Assembly (NCBI GenBank): GCA_013361095.1
Contig: JAATWA010000001.1
Location: forward strand, 62,001-126,000
Source: Pseudanabaena biceps
Lineage (GTDB): Bacteria > Cyanobacteriota > Cyanobacteriia > Pseudanabaenales > Pseudanabaenaceae
Direction: 5' to 3'
DNA length: 64,000 nucleotides
The first letter of the stretch is position 1. Each line of letters opens with the position of its first letter. Position numbers and translations under genes: made by a program. Positions 1 through 7,763 of this stretch are shown here, in pieces. The notes under the pieces are model-generated. The model worked only from the letters and a program-made list of their open reading frames with translations. It was not told where the DNA came from and ran no database searches.

Positions 1-1
1 T

Positions 2-646
2 CTTGTTCATGCCACTTCTGAACTACCCAAAAGAGTAATTAATGCTTGGGCTATGGAAGCGCAGGAACAATTAATTGCTGAAGCAACTGTGATTGGCGAT
101 CGCTTGTTGGTGTTTAGTTGTAGCATGGAGAAATTTGAAGTTCCCTTTTCTTCATTACCAGCTTTAAAGCGTATTCCCATCAACGAACGCAGCAACTTTG
201 CGATCGCTGATGATGGTAGTTATCTTTATTGGGAAAGTGCAGATATTCATCTCGATCTTGATGCTTTCCGTTATGTGACCGATCCCAAATGGAAGCAAAA
301 ATTTGATGCTCTCAAGTCAACTCACAATCAAGTATTTGGCAAAGCGATCGCTACTTTACGCAAAAAATATAAATTGCGTCAGTCAGATATTATCGGTTTG
401 TCAGAGCGTCAGGTCAGTCGGATTGAGAAGGGTGAAGGAAGTACTAAGGCAGATACACTGAGGTTGTTTGCTAAGGCGCATGGGATGGAGTTTGATGCTT
501 ATCTTGATGCAGTTGCCAATGCGATCGGGCATATTCCCGAAGAATTTACTTTGACATCAAATGACGAATTGAGTGTACCTAAGCTAAAATCAATGGAGGA
601 ATTGCGCGAAGATTTAGGTAATGGAAAACGGGAGCATCTCAATTAG
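2..646 (+). pseudogene. DUF2442-XRE regulator, 5' end outside window, 3' end cut by an insertion sequence
   Basis: The frame is open to the left window edge, so the gene probably begins upstream and the ATG at 53 is internal. The N-terminal half looks like DUF2442 (core around SMEKFEVPFSSLPALKRIP and a YLYWESADIHLDLD segment). The C-terminal half is an XRE-type helix-turn-helix around residues 104-150 of the 197-residue frame (KKYKLRQSDIIGLSERQVSR). DUF2442 proteins are often antitoxin-like or DNA-binding. The frame enters the ISKra4 element at 630 and stops at 644-646, replacing the native tail with REHLN. Removing the element and one target copy restores a frame that ends at 1893-1895, overlapping the ATG of the PIN-like gene by one base. 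That suggests a translationally coupled two-gene unit. Whether the truncated protein still works cannot be told. Confidence 0.8.
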
Positions 647-1815
647 GCACTGAGTAATTATACTTAGAAGAATAGAAATAGCCATTAAGATAAGCGCAAC
701 GATGTTTCAAAACTTGAGCAACATTGGACTTATTCCACTGAGCGCCAGAAATCTTAATCCGACGACCAATCTGCTTAACCGTTGATTCAACAGAGCCTGA
801 GCCAATAGTAAGCCCCTGTTGCTGTAGATAACCATACTCAGGGATGCGATGACGATGATTGCGTAAATAATCGAGAAAATTGATAGCCCGTTTGAATTTA
901 CAGTCTGCGAACAGAATCATAGTCGCCTCAACATCGCCTTGCCAGAGGAAATCTTCAGCCTTAGTTAGACGGCGCAAAGAACCACCAACATTATAAAGGT
1001 GTTCTTTCAAATGATACCAATCGAGTATTTCAAACCTTTGCTCTGAAGGCGCTATGGCTGTAAATAAATTCCAGATACCGTCATGTCCATCGCCAAGACA
1101 AGAGAATATTTCGGCTAATGGTTGTTTTTGTACCCAATCAACTAAACCTTGATTATTGAGAAAATAGGCGGCGATTGTCCCTTGAGCATTTACAGCTTTG
1201 TAGTCTTTCCACTCACACTTTTTTCCTTGCTCGGTTCGCAATCTCACTTTCCCGCCATCAATACTCATCTCTTCTACTGTTTCTGTGGTTGTCATTTCTG
1301 GAAATTCCTGCTTTTGGACTAATCGTTGTTGACTGCTGTGACCGATCTTGATTCCTGTCAATTCTTCAACATTAATCGTGGTTCTGGCGTAGGACTCACT
1401 AGCACTTACCAATAGGCAGCATTTTTCTAGTTGTGGGCTTAATCTCGCTCTTGCTTTTACTTGCAACTTCTTCGCTTGCTTGCTCTTCAGCTTTAGTTCG
1501 CCGATACAGCTTTTTACTTTTCTTTCTTTCCCTGCTTTTGTCCCACTGCTTTTTTCGATAAAAAAATTCCCACGTTTGGACTGACGTTTTCCAGCATTTG
1601 CTCCCTCACGGCTATTTCTATGCCTTCTAGCGTTTTCAATTGCTCGGCATCTTTTGTTTCTGCATTCCGATACAGGATTTCCGCGATCTCTCTGGTGCAG
1701 GCTTCGAGTCTTGCTTGCTCTTCTGGTGTCATTTGCTTAGACGGGTTAATTTGTTACTATTTTACCTGTGTTTTCTCTTAAGTATTTATACTTAGTGCCT
1801 AATTGGGATGCTCCC
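630..1815 (-). mobile_element. ISKra4-family insertion sequence with 9-bp target duplication
   Basis: The element is 1186 bp. Its ends are near-perfect inverted repeats: the left begins GGGAGCATCTCAATTAGGCA and the right, read inward, begins GGGAGCATCCCAATTAGGCA, continuing with few mismatches to about 27 bp. It is flanked by the direct repeat ATGGAAAAC at 621-629 and 1816-1824, a perfect 9-bp target duplication. The intact ends suggest a recent insertion. The transposase gene runs on the minus strand, and its stop codon lies within the left inverted repeat. Confidence 0.95.
639..1732 (-). CDS. ISKra4-family transposase in two frames, probable -1 frameshift
   Basis: Two minus-strand frames together make one ISKra4-type transposase. 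The upstream frame (1732-1514, 72 aa, starts MTPEEQARLEACTREIAEIL) ends in VGQKQGKKEK-stop. The downstream frame is open from before that stop and reads GKERKVKSCIGELKLKSKQA, continuing into KARARLSPQLEKCCLL, so the TTG at 1466 is not the true start. DDE residues are recognisable: Asp in SIDGGKV, Asp in LGDGHDGIWNL, Glu in GSGSVES. The switch needs a -1 shift near 1517-1520, where the sequence is GAA AAG TAA, an A-AAG slip site directly before the stop. Programmed frameshifting is known in some IS families. A disabling mutation is the alternative. Confidence 0.85.
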
Positions 1816-1824
1816 ATGGAAAAC

Positions 1825-1895
1825 AAGCCAAGACTATTAAGAAGAATATTAATAGCGTTAAGTCTGAGTGTCAGAATTTTGAGGAGGCTAACTAA
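1825..1895 (+). pseudogene. 3' remnant of the DUF2442-XRE gene, beyond the insertion
   Basis: Joining base 629 to base 1825 continues the regulator frame as QAKTIKKNINSVKSECQNFE and then EAN, ending in TAA at 1893-1895. These 23 codons are the displaced native C-terminus. The stop overlaps the next gene's ATG (TAATG). The GAGGAGG at 1881-1887 is a strong ribosome binding site for that gene and was part of this gene's coding sequence. Confidence 0.85.
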
Positions 1896-2941
1896 TGAAA
1901 TATATTAAACCTATCAAAATTTTAGTTGATTCAGACTTAATCGAAGAGTATTTTTTAAACCGTAATAATAGGAGGTATCTTTATGCTGAAAGACTTATAC
2001 AAATTATTTTTTGTCATCCAGAACTAAAAGTTTATCTTACTAAAAGATGTATAAATAATATTTTCGATCCTGAAGATGGCATTGATCTTTCAATGTCTGA
2101 ATTTAGAAACTTTAATATTTGTTGCATATCCAAAGAAATTCGACAAAAAGCACGTCAATGGTCTGATTTAAAAATTGAAGCAGCACTTGAATTAGAATGT
2201 GGTTTTGCAGAAGGTGTTACTGCAATTATCTCAGAAGAACCAGATAAATATGGAAAGCAGACTTCTCCGATCCGAATTTGGTATGTTGATCAGCTATTAT
2301 CCATTCTTCGTCTAAACTCGATTCCTGTTCGTAGTCGTGAATCACAACTATGTATTTTCCCAACAGAACCATCTTCATCTAAAGAAGTGATTAGAAATAC
2401 CGCAAAAGTTATTGTAGAAGCTCTGAAGGTACTCAAAACGGCAGGAAATACTGGTATAACTCCAGAGTTGCTAAGCTCGGAGCTAAATCGCTCTGCTAAA
2501 ACTACACAAAGCATTATTTGGGATTTAGAAAATTTCTTCATGGCATACACTAATAAAATAGGTATGGTGTGTATCAATCAGGATTTGTTAGGATCTAAAA
2601 CAGAAGATATATCTAATTATCTATCAATGGTTCTACGGGATAATCTTCTTGTGAAAGAAATACTCAAAGAAATTGAATTGAAGCAATCCATAACTGAGTC
2701 GGGTCTAGACTATATTATTAAGAGATTCCATTCTTATGGTGGTGAATTAAAAGGAAAGACGGTTAGATCCTATAGGTGTAGAATCACTTCTTGGCTTATT
2801 GCTGCGGGATTAGTAGAGAAGAAAAACAACTATAAATTTGTAACATTTGTAATCCCAAGAAGTGAAAATGTCTTCAAAACTGATTCTCAAAATGACGTAA
2901 ATAAACAACTCGACCTCTTTGATCTTCAATATTCTTCATGA
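1895..2941 (+). CDS. PIN-like domain protein with C-terminal winged-helix-like region
   Basis: 348 aa. The N-terminus KILVDSDLIEEYFLNR resembles the first acidic strand of PIN-domain ribonucleases (KVLVDTD). Residues about 90-125 (KIEAALELECGFAEGVTAII) resemble the PIN pattern in which an acidic residue and a DAIVT-like strand close the active site. The middle and C-terminal parts (around residues 170-330) are helical and winged-helix-like, for example ALKVLKTAGNTGITPELLSS. It follows a GAGGAGG ribosome site and overlaps the stop of the reconstructed DUF2442-XRE gene by one base, an arrangement typical of antitoxin-toxin pairs. The PIN call is an inference from pattern. The gene is AT-rich and nearly lacks HIP1 sites, which suggests transfer. 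Confidence 0.5.
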   Translation: MKYIKPIKILVDSDLIEEYFLNRNNRRYLYAERLIQIIFCHPELKVYLTKRCINNIFDPEDGIDLSMSEFRNFNICCISKEIRQKARQWSDLKIEAALELECGFAEGVTAIISEEPDKYGKQTSPIRIWYVDQLLSILRLNSIPVRSRESQLCIFPTEPSSSKEVIRNTAKVIVEALKVLKTAGNTGITPELLSSELNRSAKTTQSIIWDLENFFMAYTNKIGMVCINQDLLGSKTEDISNYLSMVLRDNLLVKEILKEIELKQSITESGLDYIIKRFHSYGGELKGKTVRSYRCRITSWLIAAGLVEKKNNYKFVTFVIPRSENVFKTDSQNDVNKQLDLFDLQYSS

Positions 2942-3025
2942 TTTTACAGCGCTTCGCGCTGCATAAATTCTATCTAATCTACAGATTTCTGCGTTTAAAA
3001 AAGTAGCGATCACCTTTTAAAAGAT

Positions 3026-4111
3026 ATGAGTCATTTAGAACAAATCTGGCGATCGCGCTTCTTTTGGATAGTTGTGGGTCTATATGGAATCGTGTTTATT
3101 TTAGAATTTTCCACACCACCAGACTATGTGATGGGGTATCTCTACACCAGTCCGATCCTGATCGCTAATTCGCAATTGAGCCGTACTAGCACTTTTCTGT
3201 TTACACTTGCTGCGGTGTTTTTAACAATTATCAATATCTGGATTCCTAATTTTGAAACGATTCAAGCTTCTATGGTTGTCAATCGCTTGGTGACTATCTT
3301 GGCTCTAGTTGTAACCGCGCTCCTATGCGATCGCAATCGGCAAACACAGCAAATTTTGGTGCAGCAACAGGTAAAACTACAAGCCCAAGAGCAAATCATG
3401 AATGTACGGGAAGACTTTGCCTCTACGTTAGCCCATGATTTGAAAACTCCGTTACTTGGTGCGATCGAGACTCTCCAAGCTTTTGATCGCCAACAATTTG
3501 GAACTATTGATGCCAAGCAAAAAGCTGTAGTAAACACAATGATCCGTAGTCATCAGAATAGTTTGCAACTAGTGGAAACTCTCCTTGATGTCTATCGCAA
3601 TGAAACAGAGGGATTGCAATTACAATTAGAACCAATTAATCTGGCGATTTTGGCGGAAGATGTGGCAACCTCATTATTAAATCTATCTACTAGCCGCCGC
3701 GTTTACCTCAACCTAAACTATGGAGAATCAGACTTTCGTAAGTTCCTTTGGGTGTATGGTGATGCCTTCCAATTGCGACGAGTTTTTACAAATTTACTGA
3801 CTAATGCGGTTAATCATTCTCCGCGCGGTGCAAAAGTGGAATTGGTTCTAGAAACCCAATCTTCATATCAATTGGTACAAGTGATAGATAATGGTGCAGG
3901 GATTAAATCTGATGAGAAGCCCTACTTATTTGAGAGATTTTACCAAGGACAAAGCGATCGCCTAGCTACTGGATCGGGGCTAGGCTTGTACCTAACCCGC
4001 CAAATTATTGAAGCTCATGGCGGTACAATTTGGGCAGAAAATCGACATCCTCAAGGTGCAATCTTTGGATTTCGCTTGCCAGCTTTGCCTTATTCATCCA
4101 GCATTAACTAA
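3026..4111 (+). CDS. membrane sensor histidine kinase
   Basis: 361 aa. About three hydrophobic segments in residues 10-100 form an uncharacterised membrane sensor, followed by a Gln-rich coiled coil (about 103-125). The HisKA box ASTLAHDLKTPLLGAIETL places the phospho-acceptor at His137. The HATPase domain has the N box (LLTNAVNHSPRGA), G1 (VIDNGAGIKSDE), F box (LFERFYQG) and G2 (GSGLGLYLTRQIIEAHGG), all intact. It should autophosphorylate and pass phosphate to the NarL-type regulator 56 bp downstream on the same strand. The signal sensed is unknown. A short GGCGG palindrome lies between the two genes. Confidence 0.93.
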   Translation: MSHLEQIWRSRFFWIVVGLYGIVFILEFSTPPDYVMGYLYTSPILIANSQLSRTSTFLFTLAAVFLTIINIWIPNFETIQASMVVNRLVTILALVVTALLCDRNRQTQQILVQQQVKLQAQEQIMNVREDFASTLAHDLKTPLLGAIETLQAFDRQQFGTIDAKQKAVVNTMIRSHQNSLQLVETLLDVYRNETEGLQLQLEPINLAILAEDVATSLLNLSTSRRVYLNLNYGESDFRKFLWVYGDAFQLRRVFTNLLTNAVNHSPRGAKVELVLETQSSYQLVQVIDNGAGIKSDEKPYLFERFYQGQSDRLATGSGLGLYLTRQIIEAHGGTIWAENRHPQGAIFGFRLPALPYSSSIN

Positions 4112-4115
4112 GCAT

Positions 4116-4143
4116 CAGGATAGGCGGCGTACCGCCTATCCTG
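4116..4143. repeat. intergenic palindrome
   Basis: Arms of 12 bp (CAGGATAGGCGG) around a short centre, right after the kinase stop codon at 4109-4111. The AGGATAGGCGGC stem resembles that at 56137-56172. It could attenuate or terminate transcription between the kinase and regulator genes. Confidence 0.8.
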
Positions 4144-4167
4144 CCATACCGAAGTTTATTCTAAAAA

Positions 4168-4845
4168 ATGACCTTAGATAACCTCAAAATTCTGTTAGTT
4201 GAAGACGACGAACTATTTCGTCTTGGTTTACAGGTGCGCTTGCAACAAGAAACTAAGATGGCAGTTTTAGCCGAGGCTAACGATGGAGAAACTGCGATCG
4301 ATCTTGCCAAACAGCAGCCCTTTGATCTCGTCCTACTTGATATTGGTTTGCCGGGGCTGGGTGGTTTAGAAACCTGTCGTCAACTAAAACTTAATCATCC
4401 AAACTTGCCGATTTTGGTACTTACTTCACGCAATGAGCGATCGCTAATTTCCCGTTTAGTTAGCGCAGGCGCACAGGGATACTGTGTCAAGGGAGTCGCT
4501 GCTGCGACGTTAATTCTGGCGATGCGCTCAGTAATTGCAGGAGCTTCTTGGTGGGATGCTACCGCTACTGCCGAAATCCATCATACTTTTCAAAATCAAT
4601 CTTCTGAACTTACTTCTAACAAGTCATTTGGAAATTCATCTGGATCAAAAATCGATACTTTGACTCGCAGAGAAAAAGAAATTCTCACTTTAATGTCTGA
4701 ATACAAGACAAATCAAGAAATTGCGGAGATCCTGTATATTTCATCAGGGACAGTAAGAGTGCATATTCATGCAATTTTGCACAAACTTGGAGTCAGCGAT
4801 CGCAAACAAGCGATCGCGATTTATTCTGATAGTGGGCATCTCTAA
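4168..4845 (+). CDS. NarL/LuxR-family response regulator
   Basis: 225 aa. The receiver domain (residues 1-125) has the acidic pair Asp13-Asp14, phospho-acceptor Asp58 (LVLLDIGLPG), Thr86 and Lys108 (YCVKG). A linker of about 30 residues leads to a LuxR-type helix-turn-helix: LTRREKEILTLMSEYKTNQE followed by SSGTVRVHIHAILHKLGVSD. It is probably the partner of the sensor kinase immediately upstream and acts as a DNA-binding transcription factor. Its targets cannot be read from the window. Confidence 0.95.
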   Translation: MTLDNLKILLVEDDELFRLGLQVRLQQETKMAVLAEANDGETAIDLAKQQPFDLVLLDIGLPGLGGLETCRQLKLNHPNLPILVLTSRNERSLISRLVSAGAQGYCVKGVAAATLILAMRSVIAGASWWDATATAEIHHTFQNQSSELTSNKSFGNSSGSKIDTLTRREKEILTLMSEYKTNQEIAEILYISSGTVRVHIHAILHKLGVSDRKQAIAIYSDSGHL

Positions 4846-4862
4846 AAAAGCGTTTAAGCTTC

Positions 4863-5048
4863 TTGAGTTTAAATCACCAACACGCGAACTTTAGAATCAA
4901 TTGTGGCAATAAAACCGACTTTTTGACCGCAGATCGCGAGTTTGTGAGGGAGGATTGGTTTGATTACCTACTCTGTGACCCATGTACCCATTTTCGGATA
5001 CGCATTCGTAAAAACACCTTGCTTGACGATGGGCAGAGACAACACTGA
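4863..5048 (+). pseudogene. IS4-like transposase fragment
   Basis: The only recognisable part is FLTADREFVREDWFDYLL followed by FRIRIRKNTLL, which matches the region around the second catalytic Asp and the following strands of IS4-type DDE transposases (GDREF..DWF..L...FRIRIR). The rest of the gene is absent. It lies directly upstream of a fragment from another transposase family. Confidence 0.65.
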
Positions 5049-5071
5049 CGTTTGTTTTCAAGACCTCCAAA

Positions 5072-5470
5072 TTGGTCAATCGAAAGTGTTATCCCATCCC
5101 AGAAAAGGGCAGACCTGTACTCGATGATTTGGCGGCTATTCGCAAGCGAACTCTCGAAGATGCCAAGATTCGCAATCAAATTGAAGGTAAGTTTGGACAG
5201 GCTAAACGAAGGTTCAGTTTAAATCGCGTCATGACCAATCTGGCAAATACTTCGGAAACGGCGATCGCTATCACCTTTTTGGTAATGAATCTAGAGGCGC
5301 TGCTCAAGCAGCTTGCTTTTTTATTTTTTTCTTGGTTTATGTTTGGCAGACAACGCCTCTTTCTTCAATTTGACATGGTGGGGTTTTCCTTTTCTGCTAT
5401 CTCTTGGCAATTTCCTATCTTGACTTCTAAGAAGTCTGCTTTTTCTCCTTACCTTCTACCTGCCACCTAA
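5072..5470 (+). pseudogene. IS5-like transposase C-terminal fragment
   Basis: The segment DAKIRNQIEGKFGQAKRRFS, followed by LNRVMTNLANTSETAIAIT and FLVMNLEALLKQL, is the conserved C-terminal end (catalytic Glu in IEGKFGQ) of IS5/IS1182-type transposases common in cyanobacteria. No N-terminal half with the first two catalytic Asp residues is present. The reading frame continues past the conserved region to 5470 and may not be native there. No intact element ends were seen. Confidence 0.75.
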
Positions 5471-5488
5471 TTGCTTTTTCAGTAAGCC

Positions 5489-6577
5489 CTACTTAGTAGC
5501 TCTTAATCGAAAGACTGTTACTGGTTCACTTAGACCTTTTAGAACTTCAGAACTTTCTTCACAAATGTAATGCTTTATAGCTTTGATTGCCTTTACTTGC
5601 GTTATCAAAGTTGAAGTAAACACGATGTCATTACCTTCACTTAGCCCCTGTACTCGTGCGGCAGTGTTGACCGTTGTCCCGAAGTAATCAGAGCGATCAT
5701 TAAGGTTGACACTAATACAGGGACCAGAATGAACTCCCACCTTGAGAATTAGATATTGTTCTGGAGATTCAAAGCGACGGTTGAAATCTTGCATTTTTGC
5801 TTGCATCGCGATCGCTGCCTTTAGCCCATCATCAGGGGAAGTAAAGGTTGCCATAATCGCATCACCAATCGTCTTAATTACGGCTCCATTATGTAGATCG
5901 ACAAGTTCAAAGAGAAAATCAAAATGTTGACGCACTAGACTATAAGCATGGGAATCACCTTTTTGGCTATAGAGTGCAGTAGAGCCAGCTAAATCGGTAA
6001 ATAGAATGGTGACTTGCCTAATTAGCAAACTCTCGTTGGGTGGTATCGTTTCGCGAGGGAATAGTTCCCGAAACATCTGCAAGGTTAAGAGTCGATGCCC
6101 CGAAACTGCACCATATAGTGCATCAATCTGATCGCGAAATATTGGATCGTTGGCTTCCTTAGATAGTGGTCTTAAACGTTCATCAATACTAAAGGTGACT
6201 CGCACCTGTTGATCAGCATCGGACTCATGTTTATGTTGACATACTGGGCAGACATGCCATGTTTTGAGATTCCCCAATTGTGTTGCCGCAAAATCAATTC
6301 CCCGACATTTTGGACATTGAATATCCCAATTAAGAGTAACAAGCCCTTCTTTCAATGCAGTGACTAAAAGTTTTAAGGTTTTTCGCTCTGATAGTTGTAA
6401 CTTGTTAGCAATTAGACGAGGGTTAGCATGATAAAGAAATCGGCTATCTTGAATTTGTAAAAAATTAATAAAATTTTCTTGCTCGGTTGTGTCAAATCCG
6501 TATTGATTCAATGACTTGACAGCACTGGCGATCGCGTTATCTGTCTTATGTTTTGAAGAATTAAATAGCTTTAGCAT
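5489..6577 (-). CDS. class III adenylate/guanylate cyclase with N-terminal DUF5939-like domain
   Basis: 362 aa. The N-terminal about 170 residues include a helix-turn-helix-like stretch and a zinc ribbon (CPKCRGIDF and CPVCQHKH), the DUF5939 arrangement. The cyclase domain (about 185-362) has both metal-binding Asp residues (FTDLAGST and TIGDAIMA). It also has the Lys of VIKTIGD and the Asp of SDYFGTTVN, the pair usual for ATP specificity, plus the Asn and Arg of VNTAARVQG. It probably makes cAMP. No membrane segment is seen, so it should be cytoplasmic. It converges with the transposase relics. Confidence 0.88.
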   Translation of the reverse strand: MLKLFNSSKHKTDNAIASAVKSLNQYGFDTTEQENFINFLQIQDSRFLYHANPRLIANKLQLSERKTLKLLVTALKEGLVTLNWDIQCPKCRGIDFAATQLGNLKTWHVCPVCQHKHESDADQQVRVTFSIDERLRPLSKEANDPIFRDQIDALYGAVSGHRLLTLQMFRELFPRETIPPNESLLIRQVTILFTDLAGSTALYSQKGDSHAYSLVRQHFDFLFELVDLHNGAVIKTIGDAIMATFTSPDDGLKAAIAMQAKMQDFNRRFESPEQYLILKVGVHSGPCISVNLNDRSDYFGTTVNTAARVQGLSEGNDIVFTSTLITQVKAIKAIKHYICEESSEVLKGLSEPVTVFRLRATK

Positions 6578-6853
6578 AGGTAGGATCTAGATACTATCAA
6601 GGAAATCAATCATTTTTGGGGATCTGCTGCATTTCAATTGTACTTTTCAAAAATTATGATCGAGTTAGGTAGATAAGCGCAATTAAATATGATTATCCCC
6701 TTCAAGCTATTGCGATCGCCTAGTCATTGGTTAAACGCATAGGCGATCGCAATGTCACTCATGGCTATTCTCTACCAAGGTTGAATAGTTGACGGAGAAA
6801 AGCGGCAAGAGCAGCGATCGCACTTGTCGAGTCGATAACGATTAGCTTCTGAG
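6578..6853. other. gene-free gap with a HIP1-containing inverted repeat
   Basis: About 275 bp without a convincing gene. It contains a 14-bp inverted repeat, ATTGCGATCGCCTA at 6709-6722 and its complement at 6740-6753, each arm holding one HIP1 octamer. This is upstream of the cyclase gene and downstream of the VapC-like gene. A protein-binding or structural role is possible but not shown. Confidence 0.5.
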
Positions 6854-7264
6854 TTACAAAACTTGCGCTGGTGTTAAACGACCTTGTTCAGTTTTATCAA
6901 AATCTTTATCAAAACTCACAATTACGGCTTTCTCAATCTCCGCAGAAACATATTGGTAGGCATCATCAAAATCTAAGTTAAAGCGCTCCATTATTTCTAC
7001 GACTCGTTTCATTTTGTTGGTAGGAATGCTGACTAGCACTACTCCGCCATCAATCAAAACATCGTCTACAAATTTGAGAAAAACATCTCTTTGCTTCAGT
7101 CGATTACAAATCACACCTATGGAATGTAGGGTGAAGTCGGTCATACACATATCACATGGGGAGAGTTTATCGAGTAATTCAGCAACAACTTCTGAGTTTC
7201 CTTGTCCTAGTAGGCGTTCCAGCCAAATATTAGTATCTAACAGAAACACTAGACATTTCTCCAC
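6854..7264 (-). CDS. PIN-domain toxin, VapC-like
   Basis: 136 aa. The N-terminal motif FLLDTNIWLERLL supplies the first catalytic Asp. TDFTLHSIGVICNRL follows where PIN proteins carry a conserved Thr/Ser and Glu region. FNLDFDDAYQYVSAEIEKAV followed by IVSFDKDFDKT gives the remaining acidic residues. Such proteins are ribonuclease toxins. The start overlaps the end of the upstream antitoxin gene by 16 bp, as in most such operons. Relation to VapC is by fold motif only. Confidence 0.85.
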   Translation of the reverse strand: MEKCLVFLLDTNIWLERLLGQGNSEVVAELLDKLSPCDMCMTDFTLHSIGVICNRLKQRDVFLKFVDDVLIDGGVVLVSIPTNKMKRVVEIMERFNLDFDDAYQYVSAEIEKAVIVSFDKDFDKTEQGRLTPAQVL

Positions 7265-7461
7265 TCAGATGCAAGATGCTGTAGCTCAAGTGCTGTATAG
7301 TTATCTGCTTTAAGAGATCCTGCCCAATCTTGACGAAGCTTTTGCTTGGGAATTTGTGTGGATTTATTGAGAAGAGACTCGACAAATATCTGAACTTCAT
7401 TCCGCAAATGCGGCGATAGTTTCTGAATCATCTCTTCTAATGGTTGCGCGGTTATACTCAT
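7249..7461 (-). CDS. DUF2281-like antitoxin
   Basis: 70 aa. Residues 5-30 (QPLEEMIQKLSPHLRNEVQI) fit the DUF2281 pattern (helix, LSP...EV.DFVE.LL) found in small cyanobacterial antitoxins. The C-terminus DWAGSLKADNYTALELQHLA is typical of a toxin-binding tail. It is the first gene of a two-gene unit with the overlapping PIN toxin. The start ATG at 7461 is preceded by a purine-rich AAAAGTAGG. Confidence 0.8.
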   Translation of the reverse strand: MSITAQPLEEMIQKLSPHLRNEVQIFVESLLNKSTQIPKQKLRQDWAGSLKADNYTALELQHLASEWRNV

Positions 7462-7506
7462 GACATTTGCCTACTTTTCTTTAGGTCAATTAACCACAAG
7501 TATAGC

Positions 7507-7620
7507 GCCGAAGATTGGCAATTTTCCAGTATTCATCGTTTTATTCCACAGGGACAATATCCACCCGATCGCCGAGTCACAGAAATCCCAGAAAAGCCTC
7601 TAAACACTTGGGACAAATAA
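7507..7620 (+). pseudogene. REP-associated tyrosine transposase (RAYT) C-terminal scrap
   Basis: Reading from 7507 gives AEDWQFSSIHRFIPQGQYPP, ending in a TAA at 7618-7620. DWQ(F/Y)SS(I/F)HRF is the highly conserved C-terminal motif of RAYT/IS200-like Y1 transposases, which mobilise REP palindromes. The catalytic HUH and Tyr part is missing. It lies just upstream of the VapC-like operon's antitoxin start, in opposite orientation. Confidence 0.75.
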
Positions 7621-7763
7621 CCATCCGCGTAGCGTGTGTTAGCGAAGTGTAACGCACAAACATTTGTTATGGCAAAGGTTCTAAACGGTTCATTTAATTG
7701 ATATTAAAAAGGTGCGTTACATTTCATTAACTACGCGAGGGGCGATCTCACTATTCTTTATGC

